59,297 nt of DNA, from assembly GCA_009909035.1 (NCBI GenBank), contig JAAAOB010000155.1, positions 1 through 59,297 of the forward strand, written 5' to 3'. Shown here one piece after another: positions 19,725 to 28,685 of the stretch; positions within the stretch are counted from its first letter, which is position 1, and the number at the start of each line of letters is the position of its first letter. The translations under genes and the position numbers were made by a program. The DNA is from Bacteroidota bacterium. Its GTDB lineage: Bacteria > Bacteroidota > Rhodothermia > Balneolales > Balneolaceae. The notes under the pieces were generated by a model. It saw only the letters and a program-made list of their open reading frames with translations, was not told the DNA's origin and searched no databases.

Positions 19725-21227
19725 ATGATAGATAAACCCCACGACTATTGTGGAATCTTCGGAATATTCGATCATTCCGACGCTGCTCTTCTTACCTACT
19801 ACGGACTGCACGCTCTTCAGCACAGGGGACAGGAATCTGCGGGAATTGTTACCTCTTACTTTGATGATAAAAAGCAACGGTCTGTCATGCCGATGCATAA
19901 AGATTTTGGCCTTGTTCTCTCCGTTTTTGATGACGATAAAATCTTTAAAAATGAACTTAAAGGTCGCAGTGCAATTGGTCACAATCGGTATTCTACATCC
20001 GGTTCATCCAAAAATCCATCAAATATTCAGCCATTCAGGGTACACCACAAAAATGGAAACCTTTCGATTGTTCATAATGGCAATCTCACCAATGCACGTT
20101 CACTTCGAGACCGCTTTCGCGAAGAGGGTGTTCTGTTTCAAAGCACATCAGACACAGAGTTGATTCTTCATTTGATATCTCACAGCAAGGAAACAACACA
20201 GCTTGGTCAAATTCTTGAAGCACTGCGGCAAATTGAAGGGGCCTACTGTCTTGTCATTCTCACGGATACAAAAATGATAGCTGTCCGCGATCCAAACGGG
20301 TTCCGGCCGCTTGCACTTGGCACAATAGACGGCTCCTATACCGTTGCCAGCGAGACCTGTGCATTCGATATCATCGGCGCAGAATTTTTGCGTGATGTTG
20401 AACCCGGTGAAGTGATTGTGATTGACCGTGAAGCAACGGACAATCAAGCACCGGAATCTTATTTCCTGGATGCGAAGGAGGGAACCACAAGCAGCCAGTG
20501 CATCTTTGAATATGTCTACTTTTCAAGGCCCGACAGTAAAATTTTTGGTGAGATGGTAGATAAAATTCGCCGTAACCTTGGAAAACAGCTTGCTAAGGAA
20601 CACCCGCTGAGCGACATCATAGAATTCGAAGATCCGGACAGAAAACCAATTGTAATTTCAGTGCCCGATTCCAGCAATACAGCTGCGATTGGATATGCAC
20701 ACGAAAATCAAAAGAATGGCTACGACTGCAAGTACGATATCGGCCTGATTCGAAATCACTACGTGGGCCGGACATTCATTTCGCCCGGCCAAAAGTCCCG
20801 CGAACTAAAAGTCAGGACCAAGTTTAATACCGTGAAAGGCGTCATCGAAGGACGATCTGTAATTATCGTTGATGATTCAATCGTTCGAGGAACGACCTCT
20901 CGCTACCTTGTAGAGATGATTCGCAACGCAAATCCAAAGGAGATCCATTTTCTTGTGAGCTCCCCTCCGATCACCCATCCCTGTTTCTACGGCATGGATT
21001 TTCCAAGCCCCGAGGAACTGATTGCGAATCGGTTTAACCGTGATGTGGATGCCATAGCAAAAGATATTGGAGTCAATAGTGTTCGCTACCTCTCATCCAC
21101 CGGGCTCGTTGAAGCGGTTAAAGAAGCAAACCCCTCCCCGCACAACTACTGCACGGCCTGTTTTACCGGGAATTATCCCGTGCCTGTCAATTTTGGTGTT
21201 GAAAAAGAAGAGAATGAGCTGGTATAA
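19725..21227 (+). CDS. purF: Amidophosphoribosyltransferase
   Basis: A 500-residue enzyme that makes phosphoribosylamine from PRPP and glutamine, the first step of purine synthesis. The N-terminal nucleophile glutaminase begins at C9 (DYCGIFGIF), so a short propeptide would be removed. GHNRYSTSGS and SIVHNGNLTN are further glutaminase motifs. The phosphoribosyltransferase domain has the PRPP loop VIIVDDSIVRGTTS. The Cys residues needed for an iron-sulfur cluster in the B. subtilis type may be represented by CTACF near the end, but I cannot confirm a cluster. engB follows after 60 bases. Confidence 0.96.
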   Translation: MIDKPHDYCGIFGIFDHSDAALLTYYGLHALQHRGQESAGIVTSYFDDKKQRSVMPMHKDFGLVLSVFDDDKIFKNELKGRSAIGHNRYSTSGSSKNPSNIQPFRVHHKNGNLSIVHNGNLTNARSLRDRFREEGVLFQSTSDTELILHLISHSKETTQLGQILEALRQIEGAYCLVILTDTKMIAVRDPNGFRPLALGTIDGSYTVASETCAFDIIGAEFLRDVEPGEVIVIDREATDNQAPESYFLDAKEGTTSSQCIFEYVYFSRPDSKIFGEMVDKIRRNLGKQLAKEHPLSDIIEFEDPDRKPIVISVPDSSNTAAIGYAHENQKNGYDCKYDIGLIRNHYVGRTFISPGQKSRELKVRTKFNTVKGVIEGRSVIIVDDSIVRGTTSRYLVEMIRNANPKEIHFLVSSPPITHPCFYGMDFPSPEELIANRFNRDVDAIAKDIGVNSVRYLSSTGLVEAVKEANPSPHNYCTACFTGNYPVPVNFGVEKEENELV

Positions 21228-21287
21228 ACAGTTCAGAACTCTACTGCCGGGCGGGTTGATTCAATCATGTTAAATTAAAGAAAGATC

Positions 21288-21899
21288 ATGGGTTTTGAAC
21301 ACGCCGAATTTGTTACAGGAGCACCATCTCTGGACGATTGTCCGCCACCTACAATCCCTGAATTCTGCTTTGCAGGACGATCCAATGTTGGAAAATCGTC
21401 CCTTATCAACAAAGTAACGAATAAACGTAAACTTGCCCGCACGAGTAACACGCCAGGCAAAACTCAACAAATGAATTACTATAAGATCAATAAGATGTTT
21501 TACCTTGTTGATCTTCCCGGATTTGGATTTGCCAAAGTTCCAAAAAAGGAGCGCGAACGCTGGGGAAGGGATATTCAACACTACCTGAAAAACCGTGAAA
21601 GCCTGCAGCTCATCGTTCATCTTGTGGATGCCCGGCATGATCCAACATCACTTGATGAGGATTTCTTTTTCTGGATGGCGTCAAACCAGATGCCCTTTTC
21701 TGTTGTCTTAACCAAAAGTGATAAGTTGTCGGGAAACCAGCTTGCTAGATCCGTGCGCAAAGTCCGGGGAGTTCTGTCCGGGATGAACATCGAAGTTCCG
21801 GTCCTGCCCTGTTCGGCGGAAAGCGGAAAAGGAATTGGTGAGCTTAGATCATTGATCAACGATTTTATTCAGCCCGCCGAAGATCAAGTGTCTGTTTAA
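21288..21899 (+). CDS. engB: Ribosome biogenesis GTPase YihA/YsxC/EngB
   Basis: A 203-residue small GTPase needed for 50S subunit assembly. G1 is GRSNVGKSSL (about residues 30-39), G2 is SNTPGKTQ, G3 is DLPGFG, G4 is LTKSDK and G5 lies in CSAESGKG. The N-terminal segment EFVTGAPSLDDCPPP is typical of the family. It follows purF in the same direction and probably shares its transcript. Confidence 0.95.
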   Translation: MGFEHAEFVTGAPSLDDCPPPTIPEFCFAGRSNVGKSSLINKVTNKRKLARTSNTPGKTQQMNYYKINKMFYLVDLPGFGFAKVPKKERERWGRDIQHYLKNRESLQLIVHLVDARHDPTSLDEDFFFWMASNQMPFSVVLTKSDKLSGNQLARSVRKVRGVLSGMNIEVPVLPCSAESGKGIGELRSLINDFIQPAEDQVSV

Positions 21900-22003
21900 A
21901 CCATCTGCCCATACGCTACGGAATGAATCACCATCAGCTATTCATCCTCTCTATCAGAAGATGGCACAAGTCTGATAAACAGCTGCTGGCTGCCTCCGTA
22001 TTA

Positions 22004-23560
22004 TTACGCAGAATTTTTCGCATGGAGCAACTTGCGGATATAGAATGAACCGTTTGCTACGGCAATGACCACAACAGCTCCCACGAATGTATAGAGTGGC
22101 CATGCAATTGTAAGCGGCTCCCCTGGCAGAAACTCTTGCAGGGCCCCTTCAACCATAAACAGCAGTGCTATCAAGCCACTAAAGAACCCAATCATTGCAT
22201 CTGTTCTGTCAGGATGGTCAAATAACTTGCCGAGTAAAAATATACCTAATAATCCCCCGTATGTGTATGACGCAATTCCAAGACCCAGTTCAACGATCGC
22301 CGGTTGCTCATCACCCGAAAGTTGCAGCCAGGTGAATAAGAATGCTGAACCGGTCAGTATAAATCCCCAGCCTATGGTTACCATTCTGGAAACCCACAAT
22401 TCTTTGGCATCATCCCAGCTGCTTCCAAAGAGTGGCTTTAAAATATCGTACGTGGTTGATGATGCGAGAGCGTTAAGGGATGAGCTCAGGCTGCTCATAG
22501 CCGCTGCAAACAGAGATGCAACAATCAAGCCCGCCACTCCAACCGGCATATGATCAACGATAAACATCGCAAAAATTTCGTCCGTCGTACGGAGGCCAAG
22601 ATCGGCGATGGATGCCCCTTCGTAAAATCCATACAGCATCAATCCTATAAAAAGGAAGAGCCCAAATTGGAGACTAGCCACAATTCCACTCCAGATCAAA
22701 GCCTTCCTGCTGGATTTCAAATTCCCGATAGAGAGTAATCGCTGAACAATCAGCTGATCGGTTCCATGCGAAGCGATTGAAAAAATAGCCCCACCAATGA
22801 TCGATACCCAGAACACGTAGGGATCGGCTATAAATTCATTAAAACTCATGCCGCCTCCCCAATTAAATACCTGGAATTTCCCGGCGTCGCTAATTAACGC
22901 GATGGATTCCCCGAGAGATATCGGCATTTTGCCCAACATCAGGCCGAGCGCAAATAAAGCCCCTCCCATGTAGACCACCATCTGAACAACATCCATCCAG
23001 ATCACCGCTTTAATCCCTCCAAAAAACGTATAAAACAGTGTGATCACCGATATTACGGAGATTGCCAACAGGTAGATTGCACCATCTCCCCATTCTGCAA
23101 ACACACCCGCAAAACGAAAAATAATGGCAAGGGGAATGGCTGTGGCGAACAGGCGAACACCATCCGCAAGCAGGCGCGTGATGATGAATGTACTGCTGGC
23201 CGCTTTCCGCATTTTTGTTCCAAAACGCTTCTCAAGAAATTGATACGCCGTCGTGAGCTCCCCTTCAACATAGGCGGGTAAAAACCAGACTGCCACAATA
23301 ATCCGGCCGATAATATACCCAAACGTCAGTTGCAGAAACGTAAGATTGCCGCCATAAGCCACAGCCGGTATGCTAATAAATGTGAGCGTACTGGTTTCTG
23401 TAGCCACCACCGAAAAAAGAATAGCCCACCACGGCATATCACGTCCGCCGAGAAAATAATCGGTGGTACTTTCCTGTGAACCGGCGGACCAAATCCCAAA
23501 CACGGCCACCGCTACCAGGTAGAGTATAATTACGATACCGTCTAACAGTGTAAATCCCAT
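22004..23560 (-). CDS. Sodium:solute symporter (SSS family)
   Basis: A 518-residue membrane protein with about 13 hydrophobic segments. It starts MGFTLLDGIVIILYL, and DYFLGGRDMPWWAILFSVVA matches the family's conserved region after TM1. The GTDQLIVQRLLS motif and AAAMSSLSSSLNALASSTTYD are SSS signatures, the latter near the sodium site. It imports a small solute with sodium. The substrate cannot be told from sequence, and no catabolic gene is adjacent. It converges on engB. Confidence 0.9.
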   Translation of the reverse strand: MGFTLLDGIVIILYLVAVAVFGIWSAGSQESTTDYFLGGRDMPWWAILFSVVATETSTLTFISIPAVAYGGNLTFLQLTFGYIIGRIIVAVWFLPAYVEGELTTAYQFLEKRFGTKMRKAASSTFIITRLLADGVRLFATAIPLAIIFRFAGVFAEWGDGAIYLLAISVISVITLFYTFFGGIKAVIWMDVVQMVVYMGGALFALGLMLGKMPISLGESIALISDAGKFQVFNWGGGMSFNEFIADPYVFWVSIIGGAIFSIASHGTDQLIVQRLLSIGNLKSSRKALIWSGIVASLQFGLFLFIGLMLYGFYEGASIADLGLRTTDEIFAMFIVDHMPVGVAGLIVASLFAAAMSSLSSSLNALASSTTYDILKPLFGSSWDDAKELWVSRMVTIGWGFILTGSAFLFTWLQLSGDEQPAIVELGLGIASYTYGGLLGIFLLGKLFDHPDRTDAMIGFFSGLIALLFMVEGALQEFLPGEPLTIAWPLYTFVGAVVVIAVANGSFYIRKLLHAKNSA

Positions 23561-23673
23561 ACAATTAATTTAATTTTGGATCAACGCAATAAAATCAATT
23601 GAGCAATCGAATCAAAGTAAACCGCGATTGGAATCGATTCCTATTTTCAATTTAACCTATCATAAATTGATTG

Positions 23674-24317
23674 TTTTCACCGCAGAGGCGCGGGGGCGCT
23701 GGGAAAAGTGGGTTACATACTCGTAAAGATATCAGAGTTTGTTGACCATTCTTTTGATTCCACTTTTCATCCTGGATGTTTTGAAATTCAGAAGATAGCC
23801 AAGCTTGCAGCCAGTCAATTTCAGGTAGGTGAGAAGTTGCGCTTTGGGGATATCAAGTAATGTATCCACCATCTTAACTTCAACTATCACTTTTTTATGG
23901 ACCCATATATCGATTCTGTATCCACAGTCAAACTTTATTCCTTTGTAGCGAAGTGGAAGTTTTACTTCACTTAGAACGTTAAGTCCTTGATTTTCCAATT
24001 CATGAATAAGACATTTTTGATATGCAGATTCAAGCAACCCCGGCCCGATGTGAGTATGAATTTCAAATGCGGAATCTACAATAAGGGTACCCATTTCATT
24101 TTCAGTCATAATGACAATTTTGGTTATCATTTACTGGTATGATCTAAAATAGGCACAACCCTTACGCATTTAATTCCCCCGCTCCGCTGTGACTCTGCGG
24201 TAAACTAAACATCAGCATAGATGACAGATTTGTAATCTTTTATTGATTAGATCCAATTTAGGTTCATCCCTTACCTTACACATTACTCCCTGCGCCTTCG
24301 CGCCTCTGCGGTGAAAA
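23674..24317. mobile_element. GxxExxY gene cassette bounded by inverted repeats
   Basis: TTTTCACCGCAGAGGCGCG at 23674 is repeated as its complement ending at 24317 (right arm CGCGCCTCTGCGGTGAAAA). The similarity continues inward for about ten more bases. A third, weaker copy (GACTCTGCGGTAAA) lies near 24188. The arms enclose only the GxxExxY gene. The same kind of CCGCAGAG repeat is often found beside GxxExxY genes in other genomes, so the unit may be mobile or repeat-propagated; no transposase is present. Confidence 0.5.
23732..24130 (-). CDS. GxxExxY family protein
   Basis: A 132-residue protein with the name-giving motif at G31-L-L-E34-S-A-Y37 (GPGLLESAY). It is followed by VKLPLRYKGIKFDCGYRIDIWVHKKVIVEVK, which resembles a PD-(D/E)xK nuclease core: the D of YRIDIWV and the E-x-K of VIVEVK. 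The protein could start at M8 or M12 rather than M1. Its function is unknown; nuclease chemistry is only an inference from the motif. It is enclosed by inverted repeats described at 23674-24317. Confidence 0.85.
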   Translation of the reverse strand: MITKIVIMTENEMGTLIVDSAFEIHTHIGPGLLESAYQKCLIHELENQGLNVLSEVKLPLRYKGIKFDCGYRIDIWVHKKVIVEVKMVDTLLDIPKAQLLTYLKLTGCKLGYLLNFKTSRMKSGIKRMVNKL

Positions 24318-24341
24318 AAAGCACTTTCATGGTTGAGAAGT

Positions 24342-24929
24342 CTATTTTAGGTACTCTATAAATTTTTGAATAGCCAATCCCCGGTGGCTGATCCTGTTTT
24401 TCTCATCACTACTGAGTTCGGCAAACGTTTTCTGATACCCTTCAGGAACAAACACCGGGTCGTACCCGAATCCCTTTTCCCCTCTCCTTTCTTTGATAAT
24501 CTCACCGCGGCAGACTCCCTCAAAAAAATGTTCTTCGCCGAACTGATCAATAAATGCAATCACCGTTCGAAATTGCGCGCGCCTGTCAGACTCTCCCTCA
24601 AGCTCCAGTAAAAGCTTTCGAGTATTTTCCTCGTATGTTGCCTTTTCTCCCGCAAATCGCGCGGAGTAAACACCCGGAGCTCCGCCGAGTGCATCAACCT
24701 CAAGACCTGTATCGTCAGAGAGCGATGGAAGGCTGGTTTTCTCATGCCAGTGACGTGCCTTCTTACGTGCATTTCCTTCCAGGTCTGGTTTATCTTCAAC
24801 CACTTCCTTTGCATCAGGAAAATCGAGCGTTGATTTCAGTTCAATCCCCATTGGATTAAGAATTTGCTTCAATTCTTCAATTTTGTGAGGGTTGCCGGAG
24901 GCGATAAAGATCATGTCAGATTTTATCAT
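24342..24929 (-). CDS. rdgB: XTP/dITP diphosphatase (HAM1/RdgB family)
   Basis: A 195-residue enzyme that hydrolyses non-canonical purine triphosphates and so protects DNA and RNA from inosine and xanthosine. It begins MIKSDMIFIASGNPHKIEE, containing the SGNxxK substrate loop. DDTGLEVDALGGAPGVYSAR and GFGYDPVFVPEGY are the other family blocks, and SHRGLA near the end is conserved. The gene starts four bases after the kinase gene stop, so both are co-transcribed. Confidence 0.95.
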   Translation of the reverse strand: MIKSDMIFIASGNPHKIEELKQILNPMGIELKSTLDFPDAKEVVEDKPDLEGNARKKARHWHEKTSLPSLSDDTGLEVDALGGAPGVYSARFAGEKATYEENTRKLLLELEGESDRRAQFRTVIAFIDQFGEEHFFEGVCRGEIIKERRGEKGFGYDPVFVPEGYQKTFAELSSDEKNRISHRGLAIQKFIEYLK

Positions 24930-24933
24930 AGCT

Positions 24934-25932
24934 TTATGAAAAATCCTCTAAAATTTGCTGAATTTCATCCGTTTTCAGCCGCGGGCCATACTGTGCCACA
25001 ATTTTTGACGCTGCCAGGCTGGCCAGTTTTCCCGCTCCGGCATAGCCCATCCCATGAGTAATTCCGTACAAAAACGCTCCGGCAAACATATCCCCTGCGC
25101 CATTAGTATCCACAGCTTTTACCGGGTAGGGTTCGATGTCGATGAATGTTTCCCCATCAAATATTATCGCACCGTTTTCGCCCTGTGTAATCACAAATTT
25201 CTTAGCATCCTTTTTCATCTCCTCCCGGACTTCCATCAGGTCGTCTTTGCCTACATAATTTTTTGCTTCCTGCTCATTACAAATCAGTAAGTCTACAGAT
25301 GCGCCAACTACATCCTGAAAACGCTGCTTAAATATGTCAACAATGCTGGGATCAGATAATGTCAATACTGTTTTGACATTCGCTTTTTCCGCAACTTTCT
25401 TGGTTCGCTTCATCGCCTCGAATGCAGTATCTGACGCAACCAGATATCCTTCCAGAAATACATATTCAGAATTTTTAATGGCTTCTTCATCAACCTCATC
25501 CACAGATAGCTCGGAGGTGATACCCAAAAATGTGTTCAGAGTACGATTGGCGTCTTTTGTGATCATCACCAGGCACTTTCCAGTGATTCCATCTCCTGTT
25601 TGCTGGTGATTAAAATTCGTGTCAATTCCGGCATCGTTAATCTCTTTCAAAAAGAATGTACCATACGGATCATTGGACACTTTGCAGGAATAATAACCCT
25701 TTCCCCCAAACTGACTAATTGCCATAATCGTATTTGCTGCTGATCCCCCTGATTTCTGAATCACCGATTTTTTGTTGATATCATTAATGAGCCTAAACTG
25801 GGTCTCTTCGTCAACAAGAGTCATCACGCCTTTTTGTACACCATGCTTTTCCAAAAACTCATCAGTTACTTCAAACTCAAGATCAACCACTGCATTCCCG
25901 ATGCCATACACATTATATTTCTTATCACTCAT
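24934..25932 (-). CDS. PfkB-family carbohydrate/nucleoside kinase, adenosine-kinase-like
   Basis: A 332-residue ribokinase-fold kinase. KSGGSAANTIMAISQFGG is the N-terminal PfkB signature and DTNGAGDMFAGAFLYG the C-terminal one with the catalytic Asp. GIGNAVVDLEFEVTDEF at the start and the long AANT block are typical of the adenosine-kinase-like subgroup in Bacteroidota. The probable reaction is phosphorylation of adenosine (or a similar sugar or nucleoside) with ATP. Pairing with rdgB and a nearby guanine deaminase fits purine salvage. The exact substrate is not proven. Confidence 0.88.
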   Translation of the reverse strand: MSDKKYNVYGIGNAVVDLEFEVTDEFLEKHGVQKGVMTLVDEETQFRLINDINKKSVIQKSGGSAANTIMAISQFGGKGYYSCKVSNDPYGTFFLKEINDAGIDTNFNHQQTGDGITGKCLVMITKDANRTLNTFLGITSELSVDEVDEEAIKNSEYVFLEGYLVASDTAFEAMKRTKKVAEKANVKTVLTLSDPSIVDIFKQRFQDVVGASVDLLICNEQEAKNYVGKDDLMEVREEMKKDAKKFVITQGENGAIIFDGETFIDIEPYPVKAVDTNGAGDMFAGAFLYGITHGMGYAGAGKLASLAASKIVAQYGPRLKTDEIQQILEDFS

Positions 25933-26186
25933 AAAATCTGAAACTATTTTCTTATTTTTTTTTTGATTAACTGAACTTTTCCCTGATGTTCATTTCGACC
26001 TGAAAGTAGTGAATTAGTTGGTAAAAGTAATCTCATGCTCTTGCCTGACAAATTTTATAATCTGTGAAATAGTTTTATTCAATTAGTTAGCTTTCAGATG
26101 AAAGACATTCGGGTTACGAAAAACAACTTTTCAAATACTTCCCTCCTTTCTATGTTGAATGTATATTTTAAATCGATGATTGAATT

Positions 26187-26654
26187 ATGAACAACCTTTT
26201 TATGAAGAGAGCTATTGAACTCGCACGCACCGGTATGGAAGCCAATCACGGCGGGCCTTTTGGGTGCGTTATTGTAAAAGATAACAGAATTATTGGGGAA
26301 GGGTATAATCGCGTTACCACATCCAACGATCCCACCGCCCATGCCGAAGTAGTGGCCATCCGAAATGCATGTGAGCATCTCGGCACGTTTCAGCTGACCG
26401 GCTGTGATATCTACACCTCCTGCGAGCCCTGCCCGATGTGCCTTGGCGCCATCTACTGGGCACGACCAGATCGTATTTACTATGCGGCGAAACGCGAAGA
26501 TGCAGCAGATGCCGGTTTTGACGACTCGTTTATCTATACCGAAATCCCCTTGCCTATTGATGATCGGTCTATTCCAATGGAAAATGTAGGCCGGGACGCC
26601 GCTGTTGACCTCTTTGAAAATTGGAAACAAAAGTCCGATAAAACCGCCTATTGA
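26187..26654 (+). CDS. guaD: Guanine deaminase (cytidine deaminase fold)
   Basis: A 155-residue zinc deaminase. H52 and E54 (TAHAEVVA) and C82/C85 (SCEPCPMC) are the zinc ligands and catalytic Glu. The C-terminal GFDDSFIYTEI segment is characteristic of the B. subtilis-type guanine deaminase and separates it from tRNA adenosine deaminase TadA. It converts guanine to xanthine. It is divergent from the adenosine-kinase-like gene, with about 250 bases between them that must hold both promoters. Confidence 0.88.
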   Translation: MNNLFMKRAIELARTGMEANHGGPFGCVIVKDNRIIGEGYNRVTTSNDPTAHAEVVAIRNACEHLGTFQLTGCDIYTSCEPCPMCLGAIYWARPDRIYYAAKREDAADAGFDDSFIYTEIPLPIDDRSIPMENVGRDAAVDLFENWKQKSDKTAY

Positions 26655-26748
26655 TCTCCTCCTCTTCAAATTCATTCAACATTAAAGAATGATTCTGTAT
26701 TGAATAGGGTTACATTATCGGTGAAAGAATCTCCAAAAAGCAGTTAAC

Positions 26749-27402
26749 ATGGCATCCGGTTCCACGACAGACGCATTCCACACCTGGTTAAAACCAAGAC
26801 TTCAGGGTTCTTTGCCCGGCAGGGATGCTCACAATCAAATGCTGCCAGAGCCGGCAGACAACAGTCCCGAGTTGCCCCGCAACTCCATCGACAGCTCCGG
26901 GCATCCCAGTGGTGTACTGGTTCCGATTTTCCCGGAAGATACCGGTCATTTAAGTGTGATTCTCACCCTGCGTACCGACTCGATTCGTCACGCCGGCCAG
27001 ATCAGCTTTCCCGGCGGCCGGTCTGATACAGGAGAAACAACTGTTGAAACAGCTTTAAGAGAAACCCATGAAGAGATTGGAATCCCGGCGTCCGAAATTG
27101 AGGTTGCGGGAACCCTCAGCCCGTTTTATCTCTACCGCACCCATAACCGGATCACCCCCGTCATTGGTATTCTGGACAAAAAGCCGCAAATGGAACGCAA
27201 TGAAGCCGAAGTGGCAGAAATTATCACCGTAAGGCTGGATGATCTTCTGAGCCAAAACTCACTGAAACGTGAGAAATGGGAACTTTCCAATGCAACTTAC
27301 TGGGTTCCCTACTGGGATTTTCATCGTGTCCCGCTCTGGGGCGCCACCGCCATGATGATGAGCGAGCTGCTGGAGATTTACCGGGAGTTTTTGGAGGAAT
27401 AA
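26749..27402 (+). CDS. Nudix hydrolase, CoA pyrophosphatase type
   Basis: A 217-residue protein. The Nudix box is intact: G90-x5-E96-x7-RETHEE(104-109)-x-G111. The segment before it, RHAGQISFPGGR, is the extension typical of the NudL/CoA pyrophosphatase group, which cleaves coenzyme A to phosphopantetheine and 3',5'-ADP. LTLRTDSIR and the FYLYRTHNRITPVIG block also fit. It lies 94 bases after guanine deaminase on the same strand. Confidence 0.88.
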   Translation: MASGSTTDAFHTWLKPRLQGSLPGRDAHNQMLPEPADNSPELPRNSIDSSGHPSGVLVPIFPEDTGHLSVILTLRTDSIRHAGQISFPGGRSDTGETTVETALRETHEEIGIPASEIEVAGTLSPFYLYRTHNRITPVIGILDKKPQMERNEAEVAEIITVRLDDLLSQNSLKREKWELSNATYWVPYWDFHRVPLWGATAMMMSELLEIYREFLEE

Positions 27403-27453
27403 CCTTCACGGTTGAATTCCCTTCATCCGGTGAAGCGTTAGGGCAATACCAAA

Positions 27454-27487
27454 CAGCATGTCTGCGTTTTTGCGGACATCTGTCAGC
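27454..27487. repeat. Hairpin motif, partial copy of the dispersed repeat
   Basis: ATGTCTGCG (27458-27466), loop TTTT and TGCGGACAT (27471-27479) form a 9-bp stem with two G-U pairs. CTGTCAGC follows at 27480. The same order (CAGC, hairpin with T loop, CTGTCAGC or a variant) heads the two large repeats at 28349 and 29413, with different stem sequences that still pair. Confidence 0.55.
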
Positions 27488-27581
27488 GTTGGGAACGATT
27501 TCCAATTCATTCATCCATCATTCCGGTTGATTTTTCTGCTACAGACAGGCAAATTGAAATAAAATAAATCAATGTATCGGT

Positions 27582-27992
27582 ATGAAAAATAATGATATGC
27601 GCTGGATACAATGAGCGCAAAATTTTGAGAAGGCTTTTCGCCGGTTAAAAGAAGCGATAGATCAAGATGAGCTGAACGAACTGGAAAGAAATGGCTTGAT
27701 TCAGCGGTTTGAATTTACAAAAGACCTGGCCTGGATGGTGATGAAAGATTATTTGGAATACAAAGGGTTTGGCTTCAAACCGTCACCGAAAGATACGATC
27801 CGGCTTGCCCAGGAGAGTGAATATATTGACTATGCCCAGGAATTGATCGACGGACTTGTTATCCGAAATGAACTCTCCCATGATTATGACGGTGAAAAAT
27901 TTGATACATACGAAAAACAACTGCGGAAAGATGTTTTCCCCGCACTTGAGAAACTCTATCAATTTTTTAAAACTGAACAAGAAACATTATAA
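27582..27992 (+). pseudogene. HEPN toxin of an MNT-HEPN module, interrupted by a nonsense codon
   Basis: From the ATG at 27582 a 136-codon frame runs to the stop at 27990-27992, broken only by TGA at 27612-27614. The residues around it read MKNNDMRWIQ then AQNFEKAFRRLKEAI, exactly the start expected for a HEPN/HI0074-type protein (family form W-x-Q-R near the start). A CGA to TGA change explains it. The rest is intact, including VIRNELSHDY with the R-x4-H ribonuclease motif. Internal re-initiation at the TTG of 27696 could give a 98-residue product lacking the first helix. The MNT partner starts directly at the stop codon. Confidence 0.82.
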
Positions 27993-28328
27993 ATGGGCAA
28001 ACGAAACAGATATGGCCTGACTGATCGAGATATGAAAACGATCCGGTCTATTTTGCGTTCTTATCCTGAGATCCATTCCGTACATCTATTTGGCAGCCGC
28101 GCGAAAGGTAATCACAGACTGGGAAGTGATGTAGACCTCGCAATTATGAATAATGGCGTGAGTGATAAAATAATAGCAAAGCTGCGAGATCAATTTAAAG
28201 AGAGCACACTACCCTACCGAATTGACCTGGTTGATTTTAATCAACTTGAAAATAAAGAATTTATTGAACATATCGAACAGTTTGGCGTGCCATTTTACAC
28301 GGCAGATGAAGAGGAAATTATTGTCTGA
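27993..28328 (+). CDS. MNT-domain minimal nucleotidyltransferase, antitoxin partner of HEPN
   Basis: A 111-residue protein with the polymerase-beta-like core HLFGSRAKGNHRLGSDVDLA: G34-S35 and the metal-binding D46 and D48. It follows the HEPN stop codon without a gap, the classic MNT-HEPN order. In studied pairs the MNT protein neutralises the HEPN ribonuclease by AMP transfer to a Tyr near its active site. Here the antitoxin looks intact and the toxin damaged. Confidence 0.88.
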   Translation: MGKRNRYGLTDRDMKTIRSILRSYPEIHSVHLFGSRAKGNHRLGSDVDLAIMNNGVSDKIIAKLRDQFKESTLPYRIDLVDFNQLENKEFIEHIEQFGVPFYTADEEEIIV

Positions 28329-28348
28329 TTGAATCGTGAGAGCAAGAC

Positions 28349-28676
28349 CTGTCAGCATTTCCGCACTTTTTGTGGACTTCTGTCAGCCTCCGTAGAGCGG
28401 TGTCGCTGACCCGCTCTTCTTGCAATCCCCATAACAACAATACAATTGAAATCGCAGGTATTCGTTCACGTCAGGGCATTTGATAAAGCCTTGCCTCTGT
28501 CGGAAATTCCCATCTCGGGTCAGGCGACCCGTGCTACAATGATATGCAATGCTGCTACATTATTTCAGGGTTTCACCTTAAAGCAACGCTGACAGATCCA
28601 GTAGGTGTATCGCCCGGGCGTCACCTTCGGCGGTCAGGTTGAAAACCCAATGACGGGAAATCAGCAGATGAGGGAC
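28349..28676 (+). repeat. Dispersed ~330-bp intergenic repeat, copy A
   Basis: Aligned by eye with copy B (29413-29752) over its whole length in the same orientation, with scattered substitutions and small gaps. It starts CTGTCAGC and contains the inverse GCTGACAG at 28588-28595. Inside are hairpins: TCCGCA/TGTGGA near 28360, AGAGCGG/CCGCTCT near 28395 and CGGGTC-AGGC-GACCCG at 28516-28531. No open frame of note is conserved. It fills the gap between the MNT gene and the end of doc. Confidence 0.85.
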
Positions 28677-28685
28677 TTTAATCCA

